Positions 16,936-24,674 of a stretch of 64,000 nucleotides of DNA are shown here, one piece after another. The position numbers and the translations under genes are program-made. Each line of letters starts with the position of its first letter. Position 1 is the first letter of the stretch. The notes beneath the pieces are model-generated. The model ran no database searches. It had not been told where the DNA came from and was given only the letters and a program-made list of their open reading frames with translations. Origin of the DNA: Gammaproteobacteria bacterium F7 (GTDB taxonomy: Bacteria; Pseudomonadota; Gammaproteobacteria; Pseudomonadales; IMCC2047); the NCBI GenBank assembly GCA_001593685.1, contig LUKI01000001.1:1-64000 (forward strand). Direction: 5' to 3'.

Positions 16936-17007
16936 CGCCGTAAACACGCGGGAACGAAGCAGAGCGGAGCGGCGTGTAGTGAATCGCCGTGATTTAAATT
17001 GTTATAC
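16930..17007 (+). repeat. attC-like site 1
   Basis: CAATAACG...ACACGC..GCGTGT...TTGTTATAC, 78 bp. Confidence 0.65.
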
Positions 17008-17038
17008 GCAACCAATTTCACCAAGCGGGAAAAATGGT

Positions 17039-17227
17039 ATGAGTGAAAAGATTGTAAATATTGAAGAGGCCAAACCGCATTTGACGGTAAATTGTGGTGA
17101 AACTATTCATGTAATACCTGTCGCATTAATTGAAGACGTGATAGCAGGGAAGAAAGATTTCACCCAGCTGGACGACTGGGAAACACTTTTGAAAACTATA
17201 TTAAGAGATTGGCTTGATAGCATATAA
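17039..17227 (+). CDS. cassette ORF, hypothetical
   Basis: 62 aa; TAA stop forms part of the next attC-like R'' box. Confidence 0.55.
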   Translation: MSEKIVNIEEAKPHLTVNCGETIHVIPVALIEDVIAGKKDFTQLDDWETLLKTILRDWLDSI

Positions 17228-17291
17228 CGGCCATGTTGTGTTGCACGAAGGAGCAAAGCGGATGAGTGTCAAAACGAACTACTTGTTAGGT
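17222..17291 (+). repeat. attC-like site 2
   Basis: ATATAACGG...GTTGTGTTGCAC..GAGTGTCAAAACGAAC..TTGTTAGGT, 70 bp. Confidence 0.7.
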
Positions 17292-17486
17292 GGCTTCACT
17301 GTTACGGACAGAGATAAGGCTATTTTTGAAAAAGCTGTTCAATACATTAAAGCTACTGACGGACTCGATAGAAGACAGGGCGATTTTTACTCAAGGGAGT
17401 TTTCCACCTGGTGTAAAGAGCGCGGGTTTACTCACAGAGAAATGGTGGATGCGAAGCGGCAAGCTGAACGCTACCTAGACACCTAA
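17262..17486 (+). CDS. cassette ORF, hypothetical
   Basis: MSVKTNYLLGGFTVTDRDKAIFEKAVQYIK..; ATG lies within attC-like site 2. Confidence 0.55.
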   Translation: MSVKTNYLLGGFTVTDRDKAIFEKAVQYIKATDGLDRRQGDFYSREFSTWCKERGFTHREMVDAKRQAERYLDT

Positions 17487-17550
17487 CGTTGAACATAAAG
17501 TGCGAATGGAGCAAAGCGGAATGAAGTCAATTTTGATGTGGTTGTTATGT
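17481..17550 (+). repeat. attC-like site 3
   Basis: ACCTAACG...GAGCAAAGCGGA...GTTGTTATGT, 70 bp; shares core with site 2. Confidence 0.7.
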
Positions 17551-17796
17551 GCAGTTGCTCGCAAATTTGGCTTTGTCCGGATTAGCGAAACACGCCGAGA
17601 GTATGTTTGCGATGAATGCGGTGACAAAAGCATTTACCTAGATGGCTCATACGGAATCGATTACGAGGCGATGGAAGAATATGCAATGCAGAACGGCTGG
17701 GGAGGATCTGCAAAGCATGGAGTGGAAAAATTAACTTGCGGTCACTGCATGGCAAAAAAATTCAGAGAATACGCCGCAAAACAAAGAAGCACATAA
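17521..17796 (+). CDS. cassette ORF, zinc-ribbon protein
   Basis: MKSILMWLLCAVARKFGF..YVCDECGDKS..LTCGHCMAKK; alternative GTG start at 17500, both inside attC-like site 3. Confidence 0.55.
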   Translation: MKSILMWLLCAVARKFGFVRISETRREYVCDECGDKSIYLDGSYGIDYEAMEEYAMQNGWGGSAKHGVEKLTCGHCMAKKFREYAAKQRST

Positions 17797-17860
17797 CGGC
17801 TTGGGTGTGGGGCAAGTGAAGCAACGCGGAACGCAGTCCCGCACGAACCGATTGTTATAG
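17791..17860 (+). repeat. attC-like site 4
   Basis: ACATAACGGCTTGGGTGTGGGG...CCCGCACGAACCGATTGTTATAG, 70 bp, good imperfect hairpin. Confidence 0.78.
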
Positions 17861-17868
17861 GTGGAATT

Positions 17869-18075
17869 ATGAAAACACAGATACCAAAAGCACGTGCGCC
17901 ATTTACGCCAGAGCAAGTGCAGAACATTAACATCAGGCAGGACGACACCAGCTTGCACCCATACACCTGTTCAGGATGCTCTCCATCAAGAGTGCTACAT
18001 GCGAATGAAGCAGGGTTGTTTTGTGCAATGTGTGGCTACCAGCAAGAGTGGGTTCTCGCTGTAGACGCCCTATAA
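17869..18075 (+). CDS. cassette ORF, small zinc-binding protein
   Basis: FTPEQVQNINIRQDDTSLHPYTCSGC...GLFCAMCGYQQEW. Confidence 0.6.
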   Translation: MKTQIPKARAPFTPEQVQNINIRQDDTSLHPYTCSGCSPSRVLHANEAGLFCAMCGYQQEWVLAVDAL

Positions 18076-18202
18076 CGTGAGAGGTAACGGGCGATGAAGT
18101 GCGAATGTAGATTAAGCGAACCTTGCTTCAAAAAAGAAGGCTGCAAATTTGAAGAGCAAAACGACAAGGTGGGGAGTCGTCCCGTTGACCGGGTTGTTAT
18201 TC
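18070..18202 (+). repeat. attC-like site 5 (long, 133 bp)
   Basis: CTATAACG..AACGGGCGA......TCGTCCCGTT..GGTTGTTATTC; inner arms complementary. Confidence 0.55.
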
Positions 18203-18432
18203 GCGCATTCAAAACGGAGTGCACTGGCGTGACAACCATTGTATTTGCGGAAACGGCTGGTCAGGCGAAGTACGACACCATGCGCGCAGCTAACGATGCT
18301 GGGTATCGGGTTAAGTTTACGGACGTGGCCGCTTGCCGCGCCCCTAAATACGATCAGCGCCGCACCATCGACGGGGAGATACCCACTTTACGCATGTGTC
18401 ACTCACCTGAACGACTGGCGCAAAGTGAATAA
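18094..18432 (+). CDS. cassette ORF, hypothetical
   Basis: 112-aa ORF; start inside attC-like site 5, TAA stop in site 6. Confidence 0.45.
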   Translation: MKCECRLSEPCFKKEGCKFEEQNDKVGSRPVDRVVIRAFKTECTGVTTIVFAETAGQAKYDTMRAANDAGYRVKFTDVAACRAPKYDQRRTIDGEIPTLRMCHSPERLAQSE

Positions 18433-18485
18433 CGTTTTAGCTTAACTGCCGCCGTAGGCGGTCGGATTACAGCGCATTGTTATGC
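18427..18485 (+). repeat. attC-like site 6
   Basis: GAATAACGTTTTAGCTTAACTGCCGCC-gta-GGCGGTCGGATTACAGCGCATTGTTATGC, 59 bp, classical short hairpin. Confidence 0.85.
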
Positions 18486-18507
18486 GCTGAACGAACGGGA
18501 GATAAAG

Positions 18508-18744
18508 ATGATTGATAAGGTTGGGGATTTAGACACAAGCTGGATTTTAAAGCACTGCCCGTTTTGTGGATGCGGCGCTCACTGGTGTCGATGCGGATCG
18601 AGCGACAAAGAGCATGAAGGGTGTCACCAGATATCCTGCCCGAACTGTGGAAATTTCGACTTTGCTAACGGTGATGATAAAGACTGCGAGACACTCGAAG
18701 AGCTAAGAGAGCATTGCGCAGCGAAGTGGAATTCTAGGCTCTAG
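18508..18744 (+). CDS. cassette ORF, Lar-like restriction-alleviation/zinc-ribbon protein
   Basis: LKHCPFCGCGAHWCRC...HQISCPNCGNFDF...ETLEELREHCAAKWNSR. Confidence 0.6.
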   Translation: MIDKVGDLDTSWILKHCPFCGCGAHWCRCGSSDKEHEGCHQISCPNCGNFDFANGDDKDCETLEELREHCAAKWNSRL

Positions 18745-18751
18745 ATTTAGC

Positions 18752-18824
18752 GCATAACGCTTTGCTAAGGGGCTGGCGTTTAGCCAGTCCCGTGCGAAGC
18801 ACGAACTTGAGCAATTTGTTAGCA
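18752..18824 (+). repeat. attC-like site 7
   Basis: GCATAACGCTTTGCTAAGGGGCTGGC-gttta-GCCAGTCCCGTGCGAAGCACGAACTTGAGCAATTTGTTAGCA, 73 bp. Confidence 0.82.
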
Positions 18825-18836
18825 GCAGGAGATAGC

Positions 18837-19121
18837 ATGAAAACTGAATTTTCTGGTGAGTGCGATTGGTGCAGAAAAGAAGCAGACGACCTTGTGGAGC
18901 ACAAGGATTTCGAGGAAGGCATGGCAGGCCGACTCTATGACGTTTGCGCCGAGTGCCGGATAAAGGAGCGGGAATCTGTTGAAGCGGAACAGGCCGAAGA
19001 TGACGACTACAACGAGGAACCCTACGGCCCAGAACCAGAGTGCTACCAGGATGCTACTGGCTATTGCTCTATGCAAGGAACCGAACATTGCGACTGGGAC
19101 TGCCCCAACGGGGGCTGCTAA
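18837..19121 (+). CDS. cassette ORF, Cys-rich protein
   Basis: CDWCRKEADD..CAECR...CYQDATGYCSMQGTEHCDWDC; TAA stop in site 8. Confidence 0.55.
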   Translation: MKTEFSGECDWCRKEADDLVEHKDFEEGMAGRLYDVCAECRIKERESVEAEQAEDDDYNEEPYGPEPECYQDATGYCSMQGTEHCDWDCPNGGC

Positions 19122-19189
19122 CGGTAAAAATTAACGGGCGGCGCAGCCGTCCCAGCGAGGAACGAGCGATGTTTAATTGGTTGTTATCT
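19116..19189 (+). repeat. attC-like site 8
   Basis: TGCTAACGGTAAAAATTAACGGGCGGC-gca-GCCGTCCC...TTTAATTGGTTGTTATCT, 74 bp. Confidence 0.8.
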
Positions 19190-19399
19190 GCCTTTGGCTG
19201 GCGAGAGGAGTGGCACGTATGCTGGCGCGCCAGTTTGGACGGAAACAGGACTGCATTTTCTGACGGGACGTACACTTTTAGACCTCGGCTTACAGTTGCG
19301 CATGTGAAAGCACTACGCGAAGAGCTTGCTGCAGCAACTGGATATGGTTGCACTGCCGAGCAAATAAATATAACTAGCATGATAAAGATAGGCAGATAA
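19169..19399 (+). CDS. cassette ORF, hypothetical
   Basis: MFNWLLSAFGWREEWHVCW..; ATG inside attC-like site 8. Confidence 0.5.
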   Translation: MFNWLLSAFGWREEWHVCWRASLDGNRTAFSDGTYTFRPRLTVAHVKALREELAAATGYGCTAEQINITSMIKIGR

Positions 19400-19443
19400 C
19401 AGCGGGATATGGGAACTGTGCACGTTTCTATAGGGAGTTAGCA
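19394..19443 (+). repeat. degenerate attC-like site 9
   Basis: AGATAACAGCGGGATATGGGAACTGTGCACGTTTCTATAGGGAGTTAGCA; TAAC..GTTA outer boxes and TATGGGAAC/GTTTCTATA inner stem with two G-U pairs. Confidence 0.45.
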
Positions 19444-19763
19444 TGAAGTATTACGAGGAAGATTGGCGGCGAATTACAACCGAGCAGGCCAAAGCCATGA
19501 ACGATGCTAAGCGCCGATACATGATGGCTGCCCCGCCACCAGATTATCCAAATGACCTGCCGTACATGCCCTATCAGCTCATTTTGTTGAATTGGGAGTT
19601 CGAGCTATCTGTAACACAAGTTGACTTTATCCGTCCATCGAGAGGCCGTCGCATAGACTCGTTCATGATGGAAATAGACGGAGTTCGTCACGCTAACCCG
19701 ATGGGTCTGGTCAGAGGCTTGCGCTACTTCGCAGAACAAATACCCCGTGTTAGAGCGGTTTAA
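19443..19763 (+). CDS. hypothetical protein, last ORF of the cassette-like array
   Basis: 106-aa ORF beginning at the edge of site 9. Confidence 0.5.
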   Translation: MKYYEEDWRRITTEQAKAMNDAKRRYMMAAPPPDYPNDLPYMPYQLILLNWEFELSVTQVDFIRPSRGRRIDSFMMEIDGVRHANPMGLVRGLRYFAEQIPRVRAV

Positions 19764-19803
19764 CCATTTTCGTGGCACCACGAAATAGGTAGAGGATAAA
19801 TAA

Positions 19804-19986
19804 ATGAAGACTTTTAAGCATCACTGGGAAGAAAACATTAAGCCGCTTATATGTTTTTTCTGTGCGGGCGTGATGATCGCAGCAGGATTTATTGCGGCTA
19901 ACTGGGTTATTCCAACAAAGCCTGTTGAGTATCAAATCTGCATTAAGGAAGCAGGCGGAGATTATATGTGCGAGGTATATAAGTAA
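19804..19986 (+). CDS. small membrane protein
   Basis: hydrophobic IKPLICFFCAGVMIAAGFIAANW segment. Confidence 0.5.
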   Translation: MKTFKHHWEENIKPLICFFCAGVMIAAGFIAANWVIPTKPVEYQICIKEAGGDYMCEVYK

Positions 19987-20201
19987 TGAGCCGATTTATC
20001 ACACAAGAGACAATCGAAGAGCTTACAGGGAGAAAAACCCCTAAAGCTCAAGTCAAAGTATTGCGCGAGCTTGGCTTTACTGTCTTGTGGGTGCAAGGGC
20101 AATCTCCAAAAATCTCGACTGAAAACTTTATTCGCGTTACAGGTGGCGCACCTTTACACCGCCAAAAACAAGAGGTTAAACTGGATTTTAGTCAGCTATG
20201 A
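19986..20201 (+). CDS. DUF4224-family protein
   Basis: FITQETIEELTGRKTPKAQVKVLRELGF, overlapping the integrase start. Confidence 0.75.
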   Translation: MSRFITQETIEELTGRKTPKAQVKVLRELGFTVLWVQGQSPKISTENFIRVTGGAPLHRQKQEVKLDFSQL

Positions 20202-21241
20202 GAAAGCGTAATCCTGAAAACGTGGGCCTCCCATCGCGCTGGCGTTTCACGCGTAATGCGTATTACTACCAAGTTCCGCCAGGCAAGGAGGCTAACTGGG
20301 ACAACAAAAAGACGTTTAAGTTGGGCAAAACATACGCCGAAGCCGCTGCTGTTTGGGCTGAGCGTTTGAGCTGGACTGAATCGTGCAACCTAATGTCACA
20401 GCTTTTTGATCGTTATTCTGTCGAGGTCGTTCCGCATAAAGCAGCGGCAACGCGCCGCAGCAACGGGATAAGCATCAAGAGGCTGAAAGGGGTTTTCAGT
20501 GACTCACCCGCTAAGCTGGTGGAGCCCCAGCATATCTATCAGTACAGAGACGCCTGCACGAAAAAAAATGGCCCTGTATCAGCTAACCGCGACCTGGAAG
20601 TGTTGAGCCACGTTTTCACTAAAGCGATTGAGTGGGGCGTTATCGGGACGCACCCAATGACAGACAAAAAAGTGGTAAAGAACAAATCACAAAAGCGGGA
20701 TCGCTATGTGGAGGACTGGGAGCTAAAAGAGGCCTTAAAGGTCTGCTCTCCATTCCTGACTGCTTACATTAACCTGAAAATGCTTTTAGGCGTCCGCAAA
20801 GGCGATATGCTTAGCATTAAGCTATCGGATATAAAAGATGATGGCCTTCACATTAAGCCGCGCAAGACGGCCAGCACAACCGGCAAAAAGAAAGTCTACC
20901 CGCTAACGCCAGAGTTAGAGAGCGCTATTGCAGAAATAAAATCTCTGCATAAAAAGGTCAAGAGTGTATGGCTATTCCATACTCGCAAAGGCCAGCCGTA
21001 CATAAAAGAAGACGGGCAAGCATCCGGTTTTGATTCGGTATGGCGGCGTATGATGAATAAGGCATTAAAAGAAACAAAGCTATCAGAGCGGTTCACCGAG
21101 CACGATTTACGCGCCAAAGTTGCCAGCGATACAGACGCGCAACACGCCAGAGATTTGCTAGACCACTCTACCGACACAATGACCGATAAGTACCGAAGAA
21201 AAGCGAGGGTTGTTGAGCCTGCTAAGTGGAAAGCGAAGTGA
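20198..21241 (+). CDS. int: phage tyrosine integrase
   Basis: 347 aa; catalytic-region motifs LLGVRKGDMLSIKL, FTEHDLRAKVASD, LLDHSTDTMTDKYRR. Confidence 0.92.
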   Translation: MRKRNPENVGLPSRWRFTRNAYYYQVPPGKEANWDNKKTFKLGKTYAEAAAVWAERLSWTESCNLMSQLFDRYSVEVVPHKAAATRRSNGISIKRLKGVFSDSPAKLVEPQHIYQYRDACTKKNGPVSANRDLEVLSHVFTKAIEWGVIGTHPMTDKKVVKNKSQKRDRYVEDWELKEALKVCSPFLTAYINLKMLLGVRKGDMLSIKLSDIKDDGLHIKPRKTASTTGKKKVYPLTPELESAIAEIKSLHKKVKSVWLFHTRKGQPYIKEDGQASGFDSVWRRMMNKALKETKLSERFTEHDLRAKVASDTDAQHARDLLDHSTDTMTDKYRRKARVVEPAKWKAK

Positions 21242-21302
21242 CCAACCTAGTGACCAAGCTATGAGAGGCGAGAAATTCCCAAACGACAGAAAGGTTAGAG
21301 TA

Positions 21303-21452
21303 ATGAGTGGACCGGACCTTAAAAAAACAAAGATGGTGCTTGAAAGCGATTATCTAATGATGGTCCACAAATTCGCCGAGGCTGAGGTAAGGTTTGCTCA
21401 GCAAGAAAGATCCAAAAGGACGGGTTTCAATAGTACAAAGCGTGATTTGTAG
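21303..21452 (+). CDS. small hypothetical ORF between int and attachment site
   Basis: 49-aa ORF; no recognisable domain. Confidence 0.3.
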   Translation: MSGPDLKKTKMVLESDYLMMVHKFAEAEVRFAQQERSKRTGFNSTKRDL

Positions 21453-21491
21453 TACAGCGTTAGTGACTACTAACTTGGAAAGGACTTCTGG

Positions 21492-21567
21492 TGGTGGGCC
21501 GTGCTGGATTCGAACCAGCGACCAATTGGTTAAAAGCCAACTGCTCTACCAACTGAGCTAACGGCCC
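21492..21567 (-). tRNA. tRNA-Lys(TTT)
   Basis: GGGCCGTTAGCTCAGTTGGTAGAGCAGTTGGCTTTTAACCAATTGGTCGCTGGTTCGAATCCAGCACGGCCCACCA on minus strand. Confidence 0.95.
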
Positions 21568-21665
21568 CCAGAAGAGGTGCGTATATTAATGGTTTCTGAG
21601 TTTATGACAAGTCTTTATTAGCAGTTTTTTCTATTTTTTTACTTCTTTTTTTTGTTTGCCAATTT

Positions 21666-22340
21666 TCAAATATAAAGTGTCGGATCTTCCAGCCCAGCAT
21701 CTTCAAATCCCTTGATTCGTAATCGGCAACTATCGCATTTCCCGCAGGCTTTTCCATCGTCATCAGCCTGATAACAACTCACCGTTAAACTATAATCCAC
21801 ACCCAGTTGAATACCTGCTTGTACTGTTTCCGCTTTACTGAGGTGCATCAGCGGCGTTTGAATTTTAATCGACTCGCCTTCCACGCCCGCTTTAGTCGCC
21901 AGATTAGCCATCGCCTCAAAGGCTTCAATAAACTCAGGGCGACAATCCGGGTAGCCTGAGTAATCGACGGCGCTCACGCCAATATAAATTTCCTGGGCAC
22001 CAATCACTTCAGCCCAGCCTAACGCGAAGGATAAAAACACCGTATTACGGGCCGGCACATAGGTAACCGGGATCCCTTCCGGCTCATCTTCTGGCACGTC
22101 AATTGAGTCATCCGTCAACGCCGAACCACCAATTTTACCCATATCAATGTTAATCACCTGGTGCTCAATGACACCCATCGATTTGACAATGCGTTCTGCC
22201 GCCGCAAGCTCGGCATTACAACGCTGGCCGTAATTGAAACTGATGGCATAGCAATCGGCACCACTGGCCTTAGCCATGGCGAGTGCGGTAGTGGAGTCGA
22301 GTCCACCAGAAAGAAGAACTACTGCTTTGTTTGTCGTCAT
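21666..22340 (-). CDS. queC: 7-cyano-7-deazaguanine synthase
   Basis: [27 protein letters not shown]. Confidence 0.95.
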   Translation of the reverse strand: MTTNKAVVLLSGGLDSTTALAMAKASGADCYAISFNYGQRCNAELAAAERIVKSMGVIEHQVINIDMGKIGGSALTDDSIDVPEDEPEGIPVTYVPARNTVFLSFALGWAEVIGAQEIYIGVSAVDYSGYPDCRPEFIEAFEAMANLATKAGVEGESIKIQTPLMHLSKAETVQAGIQLGVDYSLTVSCYQADDDGKACGKCDSCRLRIKGFEDAGLEDPTLYI

Positions 22341-22512
22341 GTTTTTCTGGAAATCAAATAAAAAGAAAAGTCGTGATATCTATGTAAGAACCGAGGGGCA
22401 ATCGCACAAAAACTGAGTGTATATTAAGTACATCAAGTGCCGAGCACAGAACTGACGCTGTAATCAGCGAACATTGTTCCACTTGAGGCTAAAGAGCGCA
22501 TTTTATGGAAGT

Positions 22513-23160
22513 TTAGTGACCAGGCTCGTCATTCCAAAGATACTTATGCAGTTGTAACTGAAATCGCACCTGCAAGCCATCGTCTAAGATCCATTCTGCC
22601 AATTGCGCACCGGTCAGCTCACCGTGACTAGGGGAAAAAAGCACTTCATCGACACGCTCAGTCAACGAGTATTGATCAATTTGCATTTTTGCCCAATCGT
22701 AATCCTGGCGGTCACAGATCACAAACTTCACCTGATCATGTGTATTCAGCAAATCAATATTTTCATAAAGGTTGCGATGACATTCCTGCGAAGACGGCGT
22801 CTTTAAATCCATCACTTTGACCACGCGTTGATCAACACCTTCTAGCGTGACAGCGCCACTAGTTTCCAACGACACCTGATAATCACGATCGCAAAGCTCT
22901 GTCAGCAGTTTCAAAACCTTTGATTGAGCCAGGGGCTCGCCACCCGTGACAGTGACATGTCGTGAAGAATATTTATCAACCTCGCTCAGAATCGCATCCA
23001 AAGACATCTGCTCGCCGCCACTGAAAGCATAGGCTGTATCGCAATAAACACAGCGCAGCGGGCAACCAGTCAGGCGTACAAATACCGTTGGCAATCCGAC
23101 CGTCGAAGTTTCACCCTGCAGGGAATTGAAAATTTCAGTAATTCTTAGCTGTTCAGACAT
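22513..23160 (-). CDS. queE: 7-carboxy-7-deazaguanine synthase
   Basis: FNSLQGETSTVGLPTVFVRLTGCPLRCVYCDTAYAF. Confidence 0.95.
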   Translation of the reverse strand: MSEQLRITEIFNSLQGETSTVGLPTVFVRLTGCPLRCVYCDTAYAFSGGEQMSLDAILSEVDKYSSRHVTVTGGEPLAQSKVLKLLTELCDRDYQVSLETSGAVTLEGVDQRVVKVMDLKTPSSQECHRNLYENIDLLNTHDQVKFVICDRQDYDWAKMQIDQYSLTERVDEVLFSPSHGELTGAQLAEWILDDGLQVRFQLQLHKYLWNDEPGH

Positions 23161-23196
23161 GATCTAAATTAGGCAGGTAAACAGCGAGACACCAGC

Positions 23197-24051
23197 TTAA
23201 AGCTTTGCGTCACGTATTTCAGCAGCGGCCAATTTAGCCGCGGAACTGTCGGGGTATTGCTCCAGGACATCCTGTAAAATCACCTTTCCCTGAGCTTTAT
23301 CGCCCATCTGCAGGTAAATTTTACCCTGCTTGAATTTCGCATCTGGTGCTTTACGATGATTTGGGTATTTTTCTAACAACGACTCAAAAGCATCAAGAGC
23401 CTGCTTTTGTTTAGACTCGACCAACAGCACCTCACCCAACCAGTAGTAGCTATTACCCGTATAATGACTATCAGGGTAATCTTTAATCAACTGATCAAAG
23501 GCTGCACTCGCTTCGGCATACTGTTTATTGCGTACCAACGAGAAAGCGACTTGATACGCTTCCTTGGCATCAGCGCTAGCATCGGCCTGAACGGGCTTTT
23601 TAGTCACCGCTGGCTCTGGCTTGGGCTTAACCGCAACAGACGTCTGCGCTTTTGGTGCCTCTTTTTTAACAGCCACTGGCTTGGCAGTCACGGCAGACTG
23701 ATTAGAAGATGACTGATTTAACAGCGTAATACGTCGATCAAGATCCAGGTAACGATCACGCTGCTCTTCTCGCATACGTTTGATTTCATGGGCCTGCTCT
23801 TCAACAATGCCGCGCAATTGCTGCACCTCCTGCTGCAGCTGCTGCTGTTGATAAAGCATGTCAGCAAGCTGGGATCCCTGCTGCTTAGCTTGAAGCCCGC
23901 CCTGTAATTGCCGTTGCTGTTCAACCGCTTTACCGGCAACACCCGGAGACGCCTCAACAACAGGAATAGGATCATTAGCGCAGCTTATGCTGGCGGTGGA
24001 GGCCGCCAGCACAAACGCGATTAAAGCAATAGGTCTAGTCATCATGATCAA
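23197..24051 (-). CDS. cpoB: Tol-Pal system protein CpoB (YbgF)
   Basis: coiled-coil N-terminus plus TPR region (YQVAFSLVRNKQYAEA), next to pal. Confidence 0.9.
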   Translation of the reverse strand: MIMMTRPIALIAFVLAASTASISCANDPIPVVEASPGVAGKAVEQQRQLQGGLQAKQQGSQLADMLYQQQQLQQEVQQLRGIVEEQAHEIKRMREEQRDRYLDLDRRITLLNQSSSNQSAVTAKPVAVKKEAPKAQTSVAVKPKPEPAVTKKPVQADASADAKEAYQVAFSLVRNKQYAEASAAFDQLIKDYPDSHYTGNSYYWLGEVLLVESKQKQALDAFESLLEKYPNHRKAPDAKFKQGKIYLQMGDKAQGKVILQDVLEQYPDSSAAKLAAAEIRDAKL

Positions 24052-24066
24052 ATAAGCTAGCTAAAA

Positions 24067-24615
24067 TTAGCCGCCGTATCTAAGATCAACTCGACGATTC
24101 AAGCTCCAGGAAGTTTCATCATGGCCCTGACTGGCTGGACGCTCTTCACCATAGCTTACTGTTTCGATTTGCTGGCTGGAAACACCCAGCGCACTCAGGT
24201 AGCTGGCAACTGCCTGGGCACGACGCTCACCCAGCGCCAGGTTGTATTCACGTGTGCCACGCTCATCGGCATGACCTTCCAGAACCACATTGTCGCCGCT
24301 CTGTACCAGGTATGCTGCGTGAGCTTCCAGTGCAACACGCGCTTCCTGTTTAATTGTAGACTGGTCAAAATCAAAGTAGAAAGTTGTGATATTTAGTAAC
24401 TGTTCTGCTTCTGCCGCTGCGCGTGCTGCGTCTTGAGCTGCTTGCTCTTCAGCACTGAGAGTAGCGCGATCACCAGCACCGTATGCGCTTTCGCCATTTG
24501 TATCCGCTGCGCCTGCATCGGCGTCAGAACCGCCACCTGTTGTAGAACAACCTGCCGCAGTAATGGCCAAGCCCAGTAGTGTTACCTTAAAAAGTGTTGC
24601 TAGTTGCATAGTCAT
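24067..24615 (-). CDS. pal: peptidoglycan-associated lipoprotein
   Basis: lipobox, FDFDQSTI..., GHADERGTREYNLALGERRA. Confidence 0.95.
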   Translation of the reverse strand: MTMQLATLFKVTLLGLAITAAGCSTTGGGSDADAGAADTNGESAYGAGDRATLSAEEQAAQDAARAAAEAEQLLNITTFYFDFDQSTIKQEARVALEAHAAYLVQSGDNVVLEGHADERGTREYNLALGERRAQAVASYLSALGVSSQQIETVSYGEERPASQGHDETSWSLNRRVDLRYGG

Positions 24616-24674
24616 GCTCCTGACTGATAGTAAATACAAAATCGGCGATCAACATTAAAAGCCCGACAAGCGCA

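Noticed and set aside
18036-18239. Minus-strand ORFs across the cassette array
   Set aside because: All TAA stops and array spacing fit + strand ORFs; minus-strand frames have no family resemblance.
20198-21241. Tyrosine recombinase considered as an integron integrase (IntI) for the attC-like array
   Set aside because: Sequence looks like an ordinary phage integrase with a DUF4224 partner next to a tRNA; I see no IntI-specific extra alpha-helix patch around the catalytic motifs.
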